Part shown: positions 48,917 to 58,594 of the stretch, piece by piece
How positions within the stretch are numbered: position 1 is the stretch's first letter
How the letters are laid out: the number at the start of each line of letters is the position of its first letter
Assembly: GCF_003688995.1 (NCBI RefSeq)
Contig: NZ_PENI01000002.1
Span: 248,001-312,000 of the forward strand
Origin: Streptomyces shenzhenensis
GTDB taxonomy: Bacteria; Actinomycetota; Actinomycetes; Streptomycetales; Streptomycetaceae
Direction: 5' to 3'
Length of the DNA stretch: 64,000 bases
Made by a program: the position numbers and the translations under genes
Notes under the pieces: model-generated
What the model was told of the DNA's origin: nothing
What the model saw: only the letters and a program-made list of their open reading frames with translations
Databases searched by the model: none

Positions 48917-49063
48917 AAGGGTTGACGGGCAAAACCTCTCGATTCCGAGAAACTCGGCACGGGGTGCCTCCGGCGGTGGCACCGGGTGACGGGGGTTGCT
49001 CGGTGTTTTTGCAGGTGGAGCGGTGTTTGAGGAACATGCGCCGCGGTGGGCGCCGCCCGCAGT

Positions 49064-49108
49064 CTAGGGCCTCGGTGCGCGGCCGGGGACGTGGGCCTTG
49101 ACCGGGTC
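49064..49108 (-). pseudogene. Fossil copy of the 3' end of the gntR gene
   Basis: On the minus strand this stretch reads [14 protein letters not shown] then a stop. The intact gene ends LVKAHVLGCAPRP and stop at 49227. The two lie 163 bases apart in direct orientation, and the DNA following each copy is also similar. This is a diverged partial tandem duplication. Confidence 0.8.
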
Positions 49109-49226
49109 GGCGGGTGCCTTTGGCGGTGGGGCCGGGGGACGCGGGTTGTCCGGGTGTTCTCGCCGGGGGAGCCGTGTTCGGGGGGCGCGTGCTGCGGTGG
49201 GTTCGGTGGTCGCGGGGCGCGGGCTG

Positions 49227-49850
49227 CTAGGGCCTCGGTGCGCAGCCCAGGACGTGGGCCTTGACCAGGTCCGCGATGAGGGGGTCGCGTCTCTTGAACG
49301 CGGCCACCAGGTCCTCGTGTTCCTCGGCGTAGGACTGCTGCACGGTGCCCAGCCAGCGGATCGACAGTGCCGTGAACACCTCGATGCCCAGGCCCTCCCA
49401 GGTGTGCAGAAGCACCGAGTTGCCCGCCGCGCGGACCAGCTCGCGGTGGAAGGCCACGGTGTGCCGTACCTGGGCCGTGCCGTCGGACCTGCGGTCGGCC
49501 TCGTACAGGGCGGCGACGTGCGGTTCCAGCGCCGAGCAGTCCTGCGCCAGCCGATCGGCGGCCAGCTCCGCCGCGATGGCCTCCAGGCCGGCCCGCACGG
49601 GGTAGCTCTCCTCCAGGTCGGCCGCCGACAGGTTGCGTACGCGTACGCCCTTGTTCGGTGCCGACTCGATCAGCCGCAGGGACTCCAGCTCGCGCAGGGC
49701 CTCCCGTACGGGGGTCTGGCTGACCTCCAGCTCGGTCGCGATCCGCCGCTCCACGATCCGCTCGCCCGGCTTCCAGCGGCCGCTGACGATTCCCTCCACG
49801 ATGTGCTCGCGGATCTGTTCGCGCAGCGAGTGGACGACGGGCGCGGTCAT
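49227..49850 (-). CDS. GntR-family regulator with FCD domain
   Basis: A 207-residue regulator. The N-terminal winged helix (HSLREQIREHIVEGIVSGRWKPGERIVERRIA, then VSQTPVREALRELE) leads to an FCD ligand-binding domain with acidic and His residues (RAGLEAIAAELAADR, HTVAFHRELVRAAGN). FCD regulators sense small carboxylic acids. Placed between aceE and sucB, it could control pyruvate or 2-oxoglutarate dehydrogenase genes. ATG 49850 was chosen. Confidence 0.9.
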   Translation of the reverse strand: MTAPVVHSLREQIREHIVEGIVSGRWKPGERIVERRIATELEVSQTPVREALRELESLRLIESAPNKGVRVRNLSAADLEESYPVRAGLEAIAAELAADRLAQDCSALEPHVAALYEADRRSDGTAQVRHTVAFHRELVRAAGNSVLLHTWEGLGIEVFTALSIRWLGTVQQSYAEEHEDLVAAFKRRDPLIADLVKAHVLGCAPRP

Positions 49851-50390
49851 GACGGCTCCTTCGGGAGGGGCCGCCCATCGGCCCCGGGGGCGTTGACGTT
49901 TAGACAATACGGCCGGTTCGCTCCGCGGGTAGGGCGTGTGGGGGTGCTTTCGTGCAGGTGAGACGAGACTTACAGCGGGGGTTGGGGGCGGGGTGCCTAG
50001 GGGGTGGGGTCTTGCTGTGGGTGGGCGGCTGCGGGTTGTTCTTGGCCGGTTGCGCAGTTCCCCGCGCCCCTATGGGGTGGTTGGGGGTGGATTTTGGGTG
50101 CGGGTGGTGGGTGGTTTTTGCGCAGTTCCCCGCGCCCCTGATCGGGATGGCTGGGCTGGGTCGGTAGGTGCGGGTTGTGTTGGGCTGGTCGCGCAGTTCC
50201 CCGCGCCCCTGAGTGGGGTGGCTGGGGTGGGTGGGCAGGCGCGGGTTGTGTTGGGCCGGGCGCGCAGTTCCTCGCGCCCCTGATCCCGGCCGGGCGCGCA
50301 GTTCCTCGCGCCCCTGGGGGCGTTGGGGCTGTTCTGGATGTGACGGTGCCCCCGTCCTGGGGTGGGCGGGGGCACCGTTGGGGGAGTGGG
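49851..50390. repeat. Gene-free stretch with five dispersed-repeat cores
   Basis: Cores of the form GCGCAGTTCCCCGCGCCCC lie at 50052-50070, 50120-50138, 50191-50209, 50262-50280 and 50296-50314, the last two with TTCCTCGCG. The first four are about 70 bases apart. A TTTAGACAATAC element near 49900 lies in the gntR upstream region. The sucB terminator is at the end. Confidence 0.85.
50344..50377. terminator. Terminator of sucB
   Basis: CGGTGCCCCCG and CGGGGGCACCG form a perfect 11-bp stem across a 12-base loop. It lies 14 bases after the sucB stop on the minus strand. Confidence 0.82.
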
Positions 50391-52199
50391 TTACAGGCCC
50401 AGTTCGACCTCGAACTCGCCCGCCTCCAGGATCGCCTTGACCGCGGTCAGGTAACGGGCCGCGTCGGCGCCGTCCACCAGGCGGTGGTCGTAGGAGAGGG
50501 TCAGGTACGTCATGTCGCGGACGCCGATGACCGTGCCCTCCTCCGTCTCGACGACGGCCGGACGCTTGACCGTGGCGCCGATACCGAGGATCGCGACCTG
50601 ACCCGGCGGCACGATGATCGTGTCGAACAGCGCCCCGCGGGAACCGGTGTTGCTGATGGTGAAGGTCGCACCGGCCAGCTCGTCCGGCGTGATCTTGTTG
50701 CCGCGGACCTTGGCGGCCAGGTCGGCCGTGGCCTTGGCGATGCCCGCGATGTTGAGGTCGCCGGCGTTCTTGATGACCGGGGTCATCAGGCCCTTCTCGG
50801 AGTCCACCGCGATGCCGACGTTCTCGGCGTCGAAGTAGGTGATGGTCCCCTCGGCCTCGTTGATCTTGGCGTTGATGACCGGGTGGGCCTTCAGCGCCTG
50901 CGCGGCGGCCTTGACGAAGAACGGCATCGGCGAGAGCTTGACGCCCTCGCGGGCCGCGAAGGAGTCCTTCGCCTGGGCACGCAGCCGCATCAGCCGGGTG
51001 ACGTCGACCTCGACGACCGACGACAGCTGCGCCTGCTCGTGCAGCGCCTTGACCATGTTGTCGCCGATGACCTTGCGGATGCGGGGCATCTTGACGGTCT
51101 GGCCGCGGAGGGGGGAGACCTCCAGCTTCGGCGCGGTCTTCTTGGCAGCGACCCCGGCGGTTGCCGCGGCCGGGGCCGGGGCAGCGGCGGCGGCCTTCGC
51201 GGCCTCGGCGGCGGCGATGACGTCCTGCTTGCGGATCCGGCCGCCGACACCGGTGCCCTTGACGGTGGCCAGGTCGACGCCGTTCTCGGCGGCGAGCTTG
51301 CGCACCAGCGGGGTCACATAGGCGCCCTCGTCACCGGCGATCGCGGCGGGAGCGGGAGCCGCCGGCGCGACTGGGGCCGGGGCGACCGGCGCGGCGGCGA
51401 CCGGCGCGGGGGCCGGGGCCGGAGCAGCGGGCTGGACCGGAGCCGGGGCCGGGGCCGGGGGAGCCACCGGGGCGGCGGCGGGGGCGGGCGGCACGGGCGC
51501 CGGGGCAGCCACCGGGGCCGGGGCGGCGACGGGAGCCGGGGCTGCCGGGGCGGGGGCCGCTGCCGGGGCGGCACCCGCGGCGCCGATGACGGCGAGCTTG
51601 GCGCCGACCTCGGCGGTCTCGTCCTCGCCGACCACGATCTCCAGCAGCACGCCCGAGGTGGGCGCCGGGATCTCGGTGTCGACCTTGTCCGTGGAGACCT
51701 CGAGCAGCGGCTCGTCGGCCTCGACGCTGTCGCCGATCGACTTCAGCCAGCGGGTGACGGTGCCCTCGGTGACGGACTCACCGAGCGCGGGCAGGACCAC
51801 GTCCGTGCCCTGGGCGCCACCGGCCGGAGCGGCGGCGGGGGCGGCCACGGGGGCCGGGGCCGGCGCGGCCGGGGCCTCGGCGACCGGCGCCGGGGCGGGA
51901 ACGGCGGCCGGGGCGGGTGCCGCGGCCGCAGCGGGGGCCGGCGCGGCGGCGGGCGCGCCGGTGCCGTCGTCGATCAGGGCCAGCTCGGCGCCGACCTCGA
52001 CCGTCTCGTCCTCGGCGACCTTGATGGAGGCGAGCACGCCGGCGGCGGGCGAAGGGATCTCGGTGTCGACCTTGTCGGTCGAGACCTCGAGCAGCGGCTC
52101 GTCGGCCTCGACGCGTTCGCCCTCGGCCTTCAGCCAGCGGGTGACAGTGCCCTCGGTGACGCTCTCACCGAGCGCCGGAAGGGTTACGGAAACCGCCAT
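50391..52199 (-). CDS. sucB: Dihydrolipoamide acyltransferase (E2), SucB type
   Basis: A 602-residue core protein of 2-oxo-acid dehydrogenase complexes. Two lipoyl domains carry the lipoylated Lys in TDKVDTEIP near residues 42 and 172. Long Ala/Pro-rich swinging linkers follow each. A peripheral subunit-binding domain lies at ~290-330 ([18 protein letters not shown]). The catalytic domain ends with the His-containing motif [15 protein letters not shown] near 575. Annotated SucB, but actinobacterial E2 proteins of this type can serve both pyruvate and 2-oxoglutarate dehydrogenation. Confidence 0.94.
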   Translation of the reverse strand: MAVSVTLPALGESVTEGTVTRWLKAEGERVEADEPLLEVSTDKVDTEIPSPAAGVLASIKVAEDETVEVGAELALIDDGTGAPAAAPAPAAAAAPAPAAVPAPAPVAEAPAAPAPAPVAAPAAAPAGGAQGTDVVLPALGESVTEGTVTRWLKSIGDSVEADEPLLEVSTDKVDTEIPAPTSGVLLEIVVGEDETAEVGAKLAVIGAAGAAPAAAPAPAAPAPVAAPAPVAAPAPVPPAPAAAPVAPPAPAPAPVQPAAPAPAPAPVAAAPVAPAPVAPAAPAPAAIAGDEGAYVTPLVRKLAAENGVDLATVKGTGVGGRIRKQDVIAAAEAAKAAAAAPAPAAATAGVAAKKTAPKLEVSPLRGQTVKMPRIRKVIGDNMVKALHEQAQLSSVVEVDVTRLMRLRAQAKDSFAAREGVKLSPMPFFVKAAAQALKAHPVINAKINEAEGTITYFDAENVGIAVDSEKGLMTPVIKNAGDLNIAGIAKATADLAAKVRGNKITPDELAGATFTISNTGSRGALFDTIIVPPGQVAILGIGATVKRPAVVETEEGTVIGVRDMTYLTLSYDHRLVDGADAARYLTAVKAILEAGEFEVELGL

Positions 52200-52260
52200 G
52201 GTTTCGGTTGCTCCTAACGAATTGCGGAAGTCTGTGTCGTCGCGTCCGTGGACCGAAGGC

Positions 52261-53649
52261 TCAGTCGTGGGAGTGGAGGGGCTTGCCGGCCAGGGCCAGG
52301 TGGGCCTCGCCGAGCGCCTCGCTCTGCGTCGGGTGGGCGTGGATGAGCTGGGCCACCTCGGCGGGCAGCGCCTCCCAGTTGTAGATCAGCTGAGCCTCGC
52401 CGACCTGCTCGCCCATGCGGTCGCCGACCATGTGGACGCCGACCACGGCACCGTCCTTGACCTGGACGAGCTTGATCTCGCCCGCGGTGTTCAGGATCTT
52501 GCTCTTGCCGTTGCCCGCGAGGTTGTACTTCAGAGCGACGACCTTGTCCGCGCCGTAGATCTCCTTGGCCTTGGCCTCGGTGATGCCGACGGAGGCGACC
52601 TCCGGGTGGCAGTACGTCACCCGCGGCACACCGTCGTAGTCGATCGGAACGGCCTTCAGTCCGGCCAGCCGCTCCGCCACCAGGATGCCCTCGGCGAAAC
52701 CGACGTGCGCGAGTTGGAGGGTCGGGACGAGGTCGCCGACGGCGGAGATGGTGGGGACGTTGGTGCGCATGTACTCGTCGACCAGGACATAGCCGCGGTC
52801 CATGGCGACGCCCTGCTCCTCGTAGCCGAGGCCCTGGGAGACCGGGCCGCGGCCGACGGCGACGAGCAGGACCTCGGCCTCGAACTCCTTGCCGTCGGCG
52901 AGGGAGACCTTGACCCCGTTCTGGGTGTACTCGGCCTTCTGGAAGAAGGTGCCCAGGTTGAACTTGATGCCGCGCTTGCGGAAGGCGCGCTCGAGGAGCT
53001 TGGAGGAGTTCTCGTCCTCGACCGGCACGAGGTGCTTGAGGCCCTCGATGACCGTGACGTCCGAGCCGAACGACTTCCACGCCGAGGCGAACTCGACGCC
53101 GATGACACCGCCGCCCAGGATGATCGCGGACTGCGGCACGCGGTCCAGGACGAGGGCGTGGTCGGAGGAGATGATCCGGTTGCCGTCGATGACCAGGCCC
53201 GGCAGGGACTTCGGCACGGAACCGGTCGCGAGCAGGACGTGCCTGCCCTCGACGCGCCGGCCGTTCACGTCGACGGAGGTCGGGGAGGACAGGCGGCCCT
53301 CACCCTCGATGTAGGTCACCTTACGAGAGGCGATCAGGCCCTGGAGGCCCTTGTAGAGGCCGGCGATCACGCCGTCCTTGTACTTGTGTACGGCCGGTAC
53401 GTCGATGCCCTCGAAGGTGGTCTTGACACCGAACTGCTCGCTCTCGCGGGCCTGGTCGGCGATCTCGCCCGCGTGCAGCAGGGCTTTGGTGGGGATGCAA
53501 CCCCGGTGCAGGCAGGTGCCGCCGACCTTGTCCTTCTCGATCAGGGCGACGTCCAGGCCCAGCTGAGCCCCGCGCAGCGCCGCGGCGTAACCACCGCTGC
53601 CACCGCCGAGGATCACTAGGTCGAAAACGGTGCTGGCGTCGTTCGCCAC
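52261..53649 (-). CDS. lpdA: Dihydrolipoyl dehydrogenase (E3)
   Basis: A 462-residue flavoprotein that reoxidises dihydrolipoyl groups with NAD. The FAD fold [20 protein letters not shown] is followed by the redox disulfide in [17 protein letters not shown] near residues 43-50. The NAD fold [16 protein letters not shown] and the C-terminal [14 protein letters not shown], with the catalytic His, complete the enzyme. GTG 53649 follows GGAGGA by 6 bases. It lies 61 bases upstream of sucB, so they are in one operon. Confidence 0.96.
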   Translation of the reverse strand: MANDASTVFDLVILGGGSGGYAAALRGAQLGLDVALIEKDKVGGTCLHRGCIPTKALLHAGEIADQARESEQFGVKTTFEGIDVPAVHKYKDGVIAGLYKGLQGLIASRKVTYIEGEGRLSSPTSVDVNGRRVEGRHVLLATGSVPKSLPGLVIDGNRIISSDHALVLDRVPQSAIILGGGVIGVEFASAWKSFGSDVTVIEGLKHLVPVEDENSSKLLERAFRKRGIKFNLGTFFQKAEYTQNGVKVSLADGKEFEAEVLLVAVGRGPVSQGLGYEEQGVAMDRGYVLVDEYMRTNVPTISAVGDLVPTLQLAHVGFAEGILVAERLAGLKAVPIDYDGVPRVTYCHPEVASVGITEAKAKEIYGADKVVALKYNLAGNGKSKILNTAGEIKLVQVKDGAVVGVHMVGDRMGEQVGEAQLIYNWEALPAEVAQLIHAHPTQSEALGEAHLALAGKPLHSHD

Positions 53650-53993
53650 GTCACGTCCTCCATGCATGTGCGCCGTACGCCGGGCCCCTTGGTCCCATCC
53701 GAGGGTTGACCGGTCGGTCGGCTGGTGTCCGGCCGCTCTTTCTTCGGCCCTGTGGTGGGGGCCCTGTCCTGCCGGGCTCCATCTTCGCACCTGCCGAGGG
53801 TGGACGGGACGCGGGGCCGGGGTGTGAGACACCCCACGTCCCCGGCCGGCACCGGCCGGGGACGCCGGCGGGCGCGGCCCTGCCGCCGAGGTGGGCAGGG
53901 TCGGGCCGCGCGGGAACGCGGGGAACCGCGTGACCGGTCACACACGGTCCGCAGCCGCCCGCGTTCCTCAGCTGCCCGGGCCGGCAGGCGCAC
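53650..53993. other. Intergenic region between pepA and lpdA
   Basis: No gene. It holds the pepA terminator hairpin at 53838-53863 and presumably the lpdA promoter closer to 53650. No other element recognised. Confidence 0.6.
53838..53863. terminator. Terminator-like hairpin after pepA
   Basis: GTCCCCGGCCGG and CCGGCCGGGGAC form two perfect 12-base arms separated by CA, so the closing loop takes a few of the inner bases. It lies 131 bases after the pepA stop on the minus strand and before lpdA. Confidence 0.75.
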
Positions 53994-55520
53994 TCAGCGC
54001 AGGTCACCCGCCGCGGTGAGCTCCGCGAGCCGCACCAGCGTCCGCACCGCCGAGCCCGTGCCGCCCTTCGGCGTGTACCCGAACGGGCCACCCTCGTTGA
54101 ACGCCGGACCGGCGATGTCGAGGTGCGCCCAGGTGATGCCGTCGCCGATGAACTCCTTCAGGAACAGGCCGGCGACCAGCCCGCCGCCCATCCGCTCGCC
54201 CATGTTCGCGATGTCGGCGGTCGGCGAGTCCATGCCCTTGCGCAGGTGGTCAGGGAGCGGCATCGGCCACGACGGCTCGCCGACCTCCGCCGCCGCCTGG
54301 TGCACGGCGGAGCGGAACACGTCGTCGTTCGCCATGATCCCGAAGGTGCGGCTGCCCAGCGCCAGCACCATGGCGCCGGTCAGGGTCGCGACGTCCACGA
54401 TCGCGTCCGGCTTCTCCTGCGAGGCGGCCCACAGCGCGTCCGCCAGGACCAGCCGGCCCTCGGCGTCCGTGTTCAGCACCTCGACGGTCTTGCCGCTGTA
54501 CATGCGCAGCACATCACCCGGACGGGTCGCGCTGCCCGAGGGCATGTTCTCGGCGAGCGCCAGCCAGCCGGTGACATTGACCTCAAGGCCGAGCCGCGCG
54601 GCGGCGACGACCGCGGCGAACACCGCGGCGGCGCCGCTCATGTCGCACTTCATCGTCTCGTTGTGACCGGCCGGCTTGAGGGAGATGCCGCCCGAGTCGT
54701 AGGTGATGCCCTTGCCGACGAGGGCGAGGTGCTTCTTCGCGGCGGGGTTGGTGTAGGAGAGCTTCACCAGGCGCGGCGCCGCGGCCGAGCCGCCGCCGAC
54801 GCCGAGGATGCCGCCGTAGCCGCCCTTGGCCAGTGCCTTCTCGTCGAGCACCTGCGCCTTGATGCCGTGCTCCTTGGCCGCGGCCTGGGCGATGGCCGCG
54901 AACGCCTCCGGGGTGAGGTCGTTCGGCGGGGTGTTGATCAGGTCCCGGGCGCGGTTCAGCTCCTCGGAGACGGCGGTGGCGCGGGTCAGGGCCGCCTTGT
55001 GCTCCTTGTCGCGGGGCTTGCCGCCGAGCAGCGCGGCCTCGGTGAGCGGCGTCTTGCCGTTGCCCGCCTTGCCGTTGCCTGCGCTGTCCTTGTAGGTGTC
55101 GAAGGCGTACGCGCCCAGCAGGACGCCCTCGGCGATCGCGGCGACGGCGGCGGCGTCGGCGACGGGCAGCGCGAAGGCGGCCTTCTTGGCGCCGTTCAGC
55201 CCGCGGGCGGCGACACCGGCGGCCCTGCGCAGCGCCTCGGTGTCATGGGCGGCGCCCTTCGTGGGCTCCTCGCCGAGGCCCACCGCCACCACGAGCGGCG
55301 CCTTGAAGCCGGCCGGCGCGGGCAGCTTCGTCAGCTCGCCCTCGGCGCCGGTGGCACCGAGGGTCGCCAGGACGCCGGCGAGCTTGTCGTCGTACGCCTT
55401 GTCCACGGCCTCGGCGCCCGGCGCGACGACGGGGCCCTTGGCGCCCTTTGCGACACCGACGACGATCGCGTCGGCCCGCAGGCCGGGCGCCGCGGCGGTG
55501 CTGAGAGTCAGAGCAGTCAC
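53994..55520 (-). CDS. pepA: Leucyl aminopeptidase PepA (M17)
   Basis: A 508-residue cytoplasmic two-metal aminopeptidase. The family signature NTDAEGRLVLADAL lies near residue 350. Metal-binding segments ALVGKGITYDSGGISLKP and MKCDMSGAAAVF come just before. The N-terminal half is the usual macro-like domain. ATG 55520 starts MTALTLSTAAAPGLRADAIVVG. It lies next to lpdA in the order common to Streptomyces. Role: peptide turnover. Confidence 0.95.
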   Translation of the reverse strand: MTALTLSTAAAPGLRADAIVVGVAKGAKGPVVAPGAEAVDKAYDDKLAGVLATLGATGAEGELTKLPAPAGFKAPLVVAVGLGEEPTKGAAHDTEALRRAAGVAARGLNGAKKAAFALPVADAAAVAAIAEGVLLGAYAFDTYKDSAGNGKAGNGKTPLTEAALLGGKPRDKEHKAALTRATAVSEELNRARDLINTPPNDLTPEAFAAIAQAAAKEHGIKAQVLDEKALAKGGYGGILGVGGGSAAAPRLVKLSYTNPAAKKHLALVGKGITYDSGGISLKPAGHNETMKCDMSGAAAVFAAVVAAARLGLEVNVTGWLALAENMPSGSATRPGDVLRMYSGKTVEVLNTDAEGRLVLADALWAASQEKPDAIVDVATLTGAMVLALGSRTFGIMANDDVFRSAVHQAAAEVGEPSWPMPLPDHLRKGMDSPTADIANMGERMGGGLVAGLFLKEFIGDGITWAHLDIAGPAFNEGGPFGYTPKGGTGSAVRTLVRLAELTAAGDLR

Positions 55521-56168
55521 GGTGGTGAGATCTCGCTTCCGATGTGAAGTTGCTGTGGCCGAATGGGTGGGTCGACCGGGCCCGGGGACCGACCTTAGAA
55601 CTGTCCTGAGGGCGCGTCGCGACCGGGGCCTTCGCCCTGCCGGCGAGCACCCGGAACGAGCCTACGCGTGCGACCCCGCCAGCTCATGCCCTGGACGTTC
55701 ACCCAAGGGCTCCCTCCGGGCCGACCGGCCGGTGCTTGTCGCCTGTGCGTCAAATTCTCACGCATCACCCCCACAAACTTCACAAGAGGGCGGCGGTCTT
55801 CCTGTATGGGCCATGGACAGCGCCCCCGAAGGGGCGCGGGGCTGTGTCGATATGCGGCTCCGCCGCGCGGGCGCGATCAGCCACGATGGCGCCGCGGTCG
55901 GCTGACGGGGCTGTATGACCCTTTCCGTGGGGCGCTTGGCGAGACCGGCGCTCGGCAGCGCCCCAAAGGGGCGCGGGGAACTGCGCGACCGGCCACGATG
56001 GTGCTGCGGTCGGCTGACGGGGTTGTACGACCGTGGGGCGCGGGGCTGTGTCGATATGCGGCTCCGCCGCGTGGGCGCGATCGGCCACGACGGTGCCGCG
56101 GTCGGCTGACGGGGCTGTATGACCACTGCCGTGGCCCCGGCGCGCGGGCGCGATCAGCCGACGGTGTA
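55521..56168. repeat. Gene-free stretch with dispersed-repeat copies
   Basis: At about 55829-55880 and 56036-56090 lie copies with GGGGCTGTGTCGATATGCGG and CTCCGCCGCG. At 55968-55986 lies GGGGCGCGGGGAACTGCGC. Each is followed by GCCACGATGG-like sequence and CGGTCGGCTGACGGGG. The three are interleaved in direct orientation about 100 bases apart. No gene recognised. Confidence 0.8.
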
Positions 56169-56987
56169 TTACGGCCCACCCAGCGGAGCGCCCAGCGCAA
56201 GTACCACAAGCACCGCAGTCGCCGCCGTCTCCGCAAGCGCCCCGAACACATCCCCGGTCACCCCGCCGAAGCGCCGCACGCAATGCCGCAGCAGGAGTTC
56301 GGCGACACCGACGGCGACGACCACGGCGAGGCCGGTACGGACGACGTCGTACGCCCCGAAGAGCGCGCCGATGGCCCCGGCCGCCCCCACCACCACGACC
56401 CCGGCCGCGACGGCACCCCCCGTCGGCACCACCCCCGCGACCGCCGCGCCCAGCCCCTCAGGCCGGGCAGCCGGCACCCCCGCGCGGGCGGCGGCGGTGA
56501 GCGCCAGCCGGGCGGCGGTCGCCGAGACCACAGCGGCGAGCGCACCCCGGGCCCATGAGTCGCCGTACGCCTGTGCCAGGGCCGCCAGCTGGGCCAGCAC
56601 CGCGAACAACAGCGTGACCACGCCGAACGGGCCGATGTCCGAACGCTTCATGATCCGCAGCGCGTCCTCGGCGGGCTTGCCGCTGCCGAGCCCGTCCGCG
56701 GTGTCGGCGAGTCCGTCCAGGTGCAGCCCGCGGGTGAGCACGGCGGGTACGGCGACCGAGGCGACGGCGGCGAGCGGCGGGGCCGCGCCCAGCACGAGCA
56801 GCAGAAGTCCGGCCGCGGCCGCGCAGCCGCCCACGACCAGCCCGACCAGCGGTGCGGTCAGCATGCCGAGCCGGGCCGCCGTCCGGTCCCAGCGGCGCAC
56901 GGCGACGGGCAGCACGGTGAGGGTGCCGAAGGCGAAACGGAGACCTTCCATGGGCGAGGCGGGCGAGGCGGGCGAGGTCGTGGACAT
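56169..56987 (-). CDS. cobS: Adenosylcobinamide-GDP ribazoletransferase CobS
   Basis: A 272-residue membrane enzyme that joins adenosylcobinamide-GDP with alpha-ribazole in the last steps of cobalamin synthesis. Several membrane helices are visible. The conserved acidic motif is GLHLDGLADTADGLGS near 87-102, followed by IMKRSDIGPFGVV. A Ser/Pro/Ala-rich lead precedes the family start, and translation could begin at the later ATG (MEGLRFAFGTLTVLPV). CobT and CobU are encoded nearby, separated by other genes. Confidence 0.92.
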   Translation of the reverse strand: MSTTSPASPASPMEGLRFAFGTLTVLPVAVRRWDRTAARLGMLTAPLVGLVVGGCAAAAGLLLLVLGAAPPLAAVASVAVPAVLTRGLHLDGLADTADGLGSGKPAEDALRIMKRSDIGPFGVVTLLFAVLAQLAALAQAYGDSWARGALAAVVSATAARLALTAAARAGVPAARPEGLGAAVAGVVPTGGAVAAGVVVVGAAGAIGALFGAYDVVRTGLAVVVAVGVAELLLRHCVRRFGGVTGDVFGALAETAATAVLVVLALGAPLGGP

Positions 56988-57067
56988 CGGCGCAGGGTAC
57001 CCGCCCGCCGAGGGGGCGCCGCCGGCCGCCGGGGTCCGCGAGCGATCATCGGGGATAAAGTGCGCAT

Positions 57068-57820
57068 ATGGGCCATTGGCTGGATCGGAACATCATCGAG
57101 CCCGGCAAGCTCCCGCTGCTCCTCGCCCTCACCGCGTTCGTCCTGACCTTCCTGGTCACCCGCTCCATCACCCGGCTGATCCGGGCGGGCAAGGGCCCCT
57201 TCCGCAACGTCAGGGCGGGCGGGCTGCACATCCACCACGCCGTCCCCGGTGTCGTGCTCACCGTGATCGGCGGCTTCGGGGCCGTGGCCAGCGGCCGTGA
57301 CGGGCTCGGCGAGGCCGTCTTCGCCGTGATCTTCGGCATCGGCGCGGGCCTCGTCCTCGACGAGTTCGCGCTGATCCTGCACCTCCACGACGTCTACTGG
57401 ACCGAGGCGGGCCGCCAGAGCGTCGAGGTCGTCGTCCTGACCGCCGCCCTCGTCGGCCTGCTGCTCGCGGGCTTCGCCCCGTTCGGCGTCAACGACCTCT
57501 CCGCGGACGAACTCGAGGACCGCGGCGCCGTGATCGTGAGCGTCGCCACGAACTTCCTGTTCTCCCTGGTCGCCCTCAGCAAGGGCAAGCTCCGCATGGC
57601 GCTGTACGGCGTCGTCGTGCCGCTGATCGCCCTCGTCGGCGCGGTTCGCCTGGCCCGGCCGGGCTCGCCGTGGGCCAGGCGCCTGTACCGGCGCCGGCCG
57701 CGGGCCCGCGCGAGAGCACTGTTGCGCGCGTACCGACATGACCGGCGATGGTCCGGCCCCAGCCGGGCCATGCAGAACTGGATCGCCGGAGCGCCCGACC
57801 GCTCCGCGGGGGACCGGTGA
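57068..57820 (+). CDS. Integral membrane protein of unknown function
   Basis: A 250-residue protein with about five membrane segments. Notable are GLHIHHAVPGVVLTVIGG and LVLDEFALILHLHDVYW, which place His and Asp/Glu in or beside helices and suggest metal or proton handling. The C-terminal ~50 residues are Arg-rich and cytoplasmic (RRRPRARARALLRAYRHDRR). It starts MGHWLDRNIIEPGKLPLLL. It is divergent from cobS. No named family recognised. Confidence 0.8.
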   Translation: MGHWLDRNIIEPGKLPLLLALTAFVLTFLVTRSITRLIRAGKGPFRNVRAGGLHIHHAVPGVVLTVIGGFGAVASGRDGLGEAVFAVIFGIGAGLVLDEFALILHLHDVYWTEAGRQSVEVVVLTAALVGLLLAGFAPFGVNDLSADELEDRGAVIVSVATNFLFSLVALSKGKLRMALYGVVVPLIALVGAVRLARPGSPWARRLYRRRPRARARALLRAYRHDRRWSGPSRAMQNWIAGAPDRSAGDR

Positions 57821-57875
57821 CGAACCCCGCCGGGGGACCGGCCGTCTTCCGTCTGCGGCTCTGTCGTGGTTGCTC

Positions 57876-57894
57876 GCGCAGTTCCCCGCGCCCC
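57876..57894 (+). repeat. Dispersed intergenic repeat, core copy
   Basis: GCGCAGTTCCCCGCGCCCC followed by TTCGGGGCGCG, so the CGCGCCCC and GGGGCGCG form a short hairpin. It lies between two convergent membrane-protein genes and may serve as their terminator. Confidence 0.85.
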
Positions 57895-57909
57895 TTCGGG
57901 GCGCGCTGC

Positions 57910-58584
57910 CTAGCCGTTCTCTGTTCGGTGGTGGTTGTTGCGGTGGAGGACCGTCAGCAGCGTGCACAGGGCGGCGACGCCGGCCAGGGCCGCGATGTGT
58001 TCCCTGCCCGCGAGGTTGTCCTTGACCAGTACCTCGATCACCATCGCGAGCACCACCGCGGCGCCCGTCGCGTAGGCGCCGTACCGCCAGCTCAGATACA
58101 CCGCTAGGCCCACCACGGCCGCCGACGGGCCGGTGTCCACGACCTGCGCGTCCGCGGCCGGCAGGCCGAGCGGGGAGTGCGGCCCGAGCACGATGCCCAC
58201 GCGCGCGTACAGCGTCCCGGCGAGCGTGGCGACGTACGCGACGGTCAGCGTCCGCCACCAGCCGAGACAGATCTCCGCGATGCCGAACACGAACAGGATC
58301 TGCGCCAGCGCACCCCACACCGGCAGGTCGAGCGCCGGGACGAACAGCGACAGCGGGGTGCGCAGCAGGGCGAGCCACAGCGGGTCCTGGGCCCGCACGG
58401 CGCCCACGTCCTGCACGAACTGGAAGCCCCACGACTGGTTCTGCACCACCTGGAGCACCGCGGTGAGGCACACCGCGGTCAGCGTCATCGGCACCGCCCG
58501 CCGGCCCCGCTTGAGCAGCGGCTCGCGCACCGTGACGTACAGCAGCCCCCACTCGGCGCGGGCCCAGCGGGCGACCTTGCTCAT
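57910..58584 (-). CDS. Polytopic membrane protein (rhomboid-like fold)
   Basis: A 224-residue protein with about six membrane segments, a His/Asn-rich end (LHRNNHHRTENG) and the stretch VFGIAEICLGWWRTLTVAYVATLAG. The topology recalls rhomboid-like membrane proteins, but no Gly-x-Ser catalytic motif is evident. ATG 58584 (MSKVARWARAEW) is 10 bases after the stop of the lysyltransferase-like gene, so they form an operon. Its role is probably tied to that protein. Confidence 0.75.
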   Translation of the reverse strand: MSKVARWARAEWGLLYVTVREPLLKRGRRAVPMTLTAVCLTAVLQVVQNQSWGFQFVQDVGAVRAQDPLWLALLRTPLSLFVPALDLPVWGALAQILFVFGIAEICLGWWRTLTVAYVATLAGTLYARVGIVLGPHSPLGLPAADAQVVDTGPSAAVVGLAVYLSWRYGAYATGAAVVLAMVIEVLVKDNLAGREHIAALAGVAALCTLLTVLHRNNHHRTENG

Positions 58585-58594
58585 CCGGCGGACC

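Larger units (their letters stand above)
48780..49226. other. aceE promoter region and duplicated gntR 3' end
   Basis: No gene. From the aceE side the stretch holds the palindrome at 48900-48916. From about 48950 it holds a diverged copy of the segment that follows and includes the gntR 3' end. Confidence 0.75.

Noticed and set aside
55521..57067. Cobalamin riboswitch near cobS or cobT
   Set aside because: I looked for a B12-box-like element upstream of cobS and cobT and saw none that I could support.
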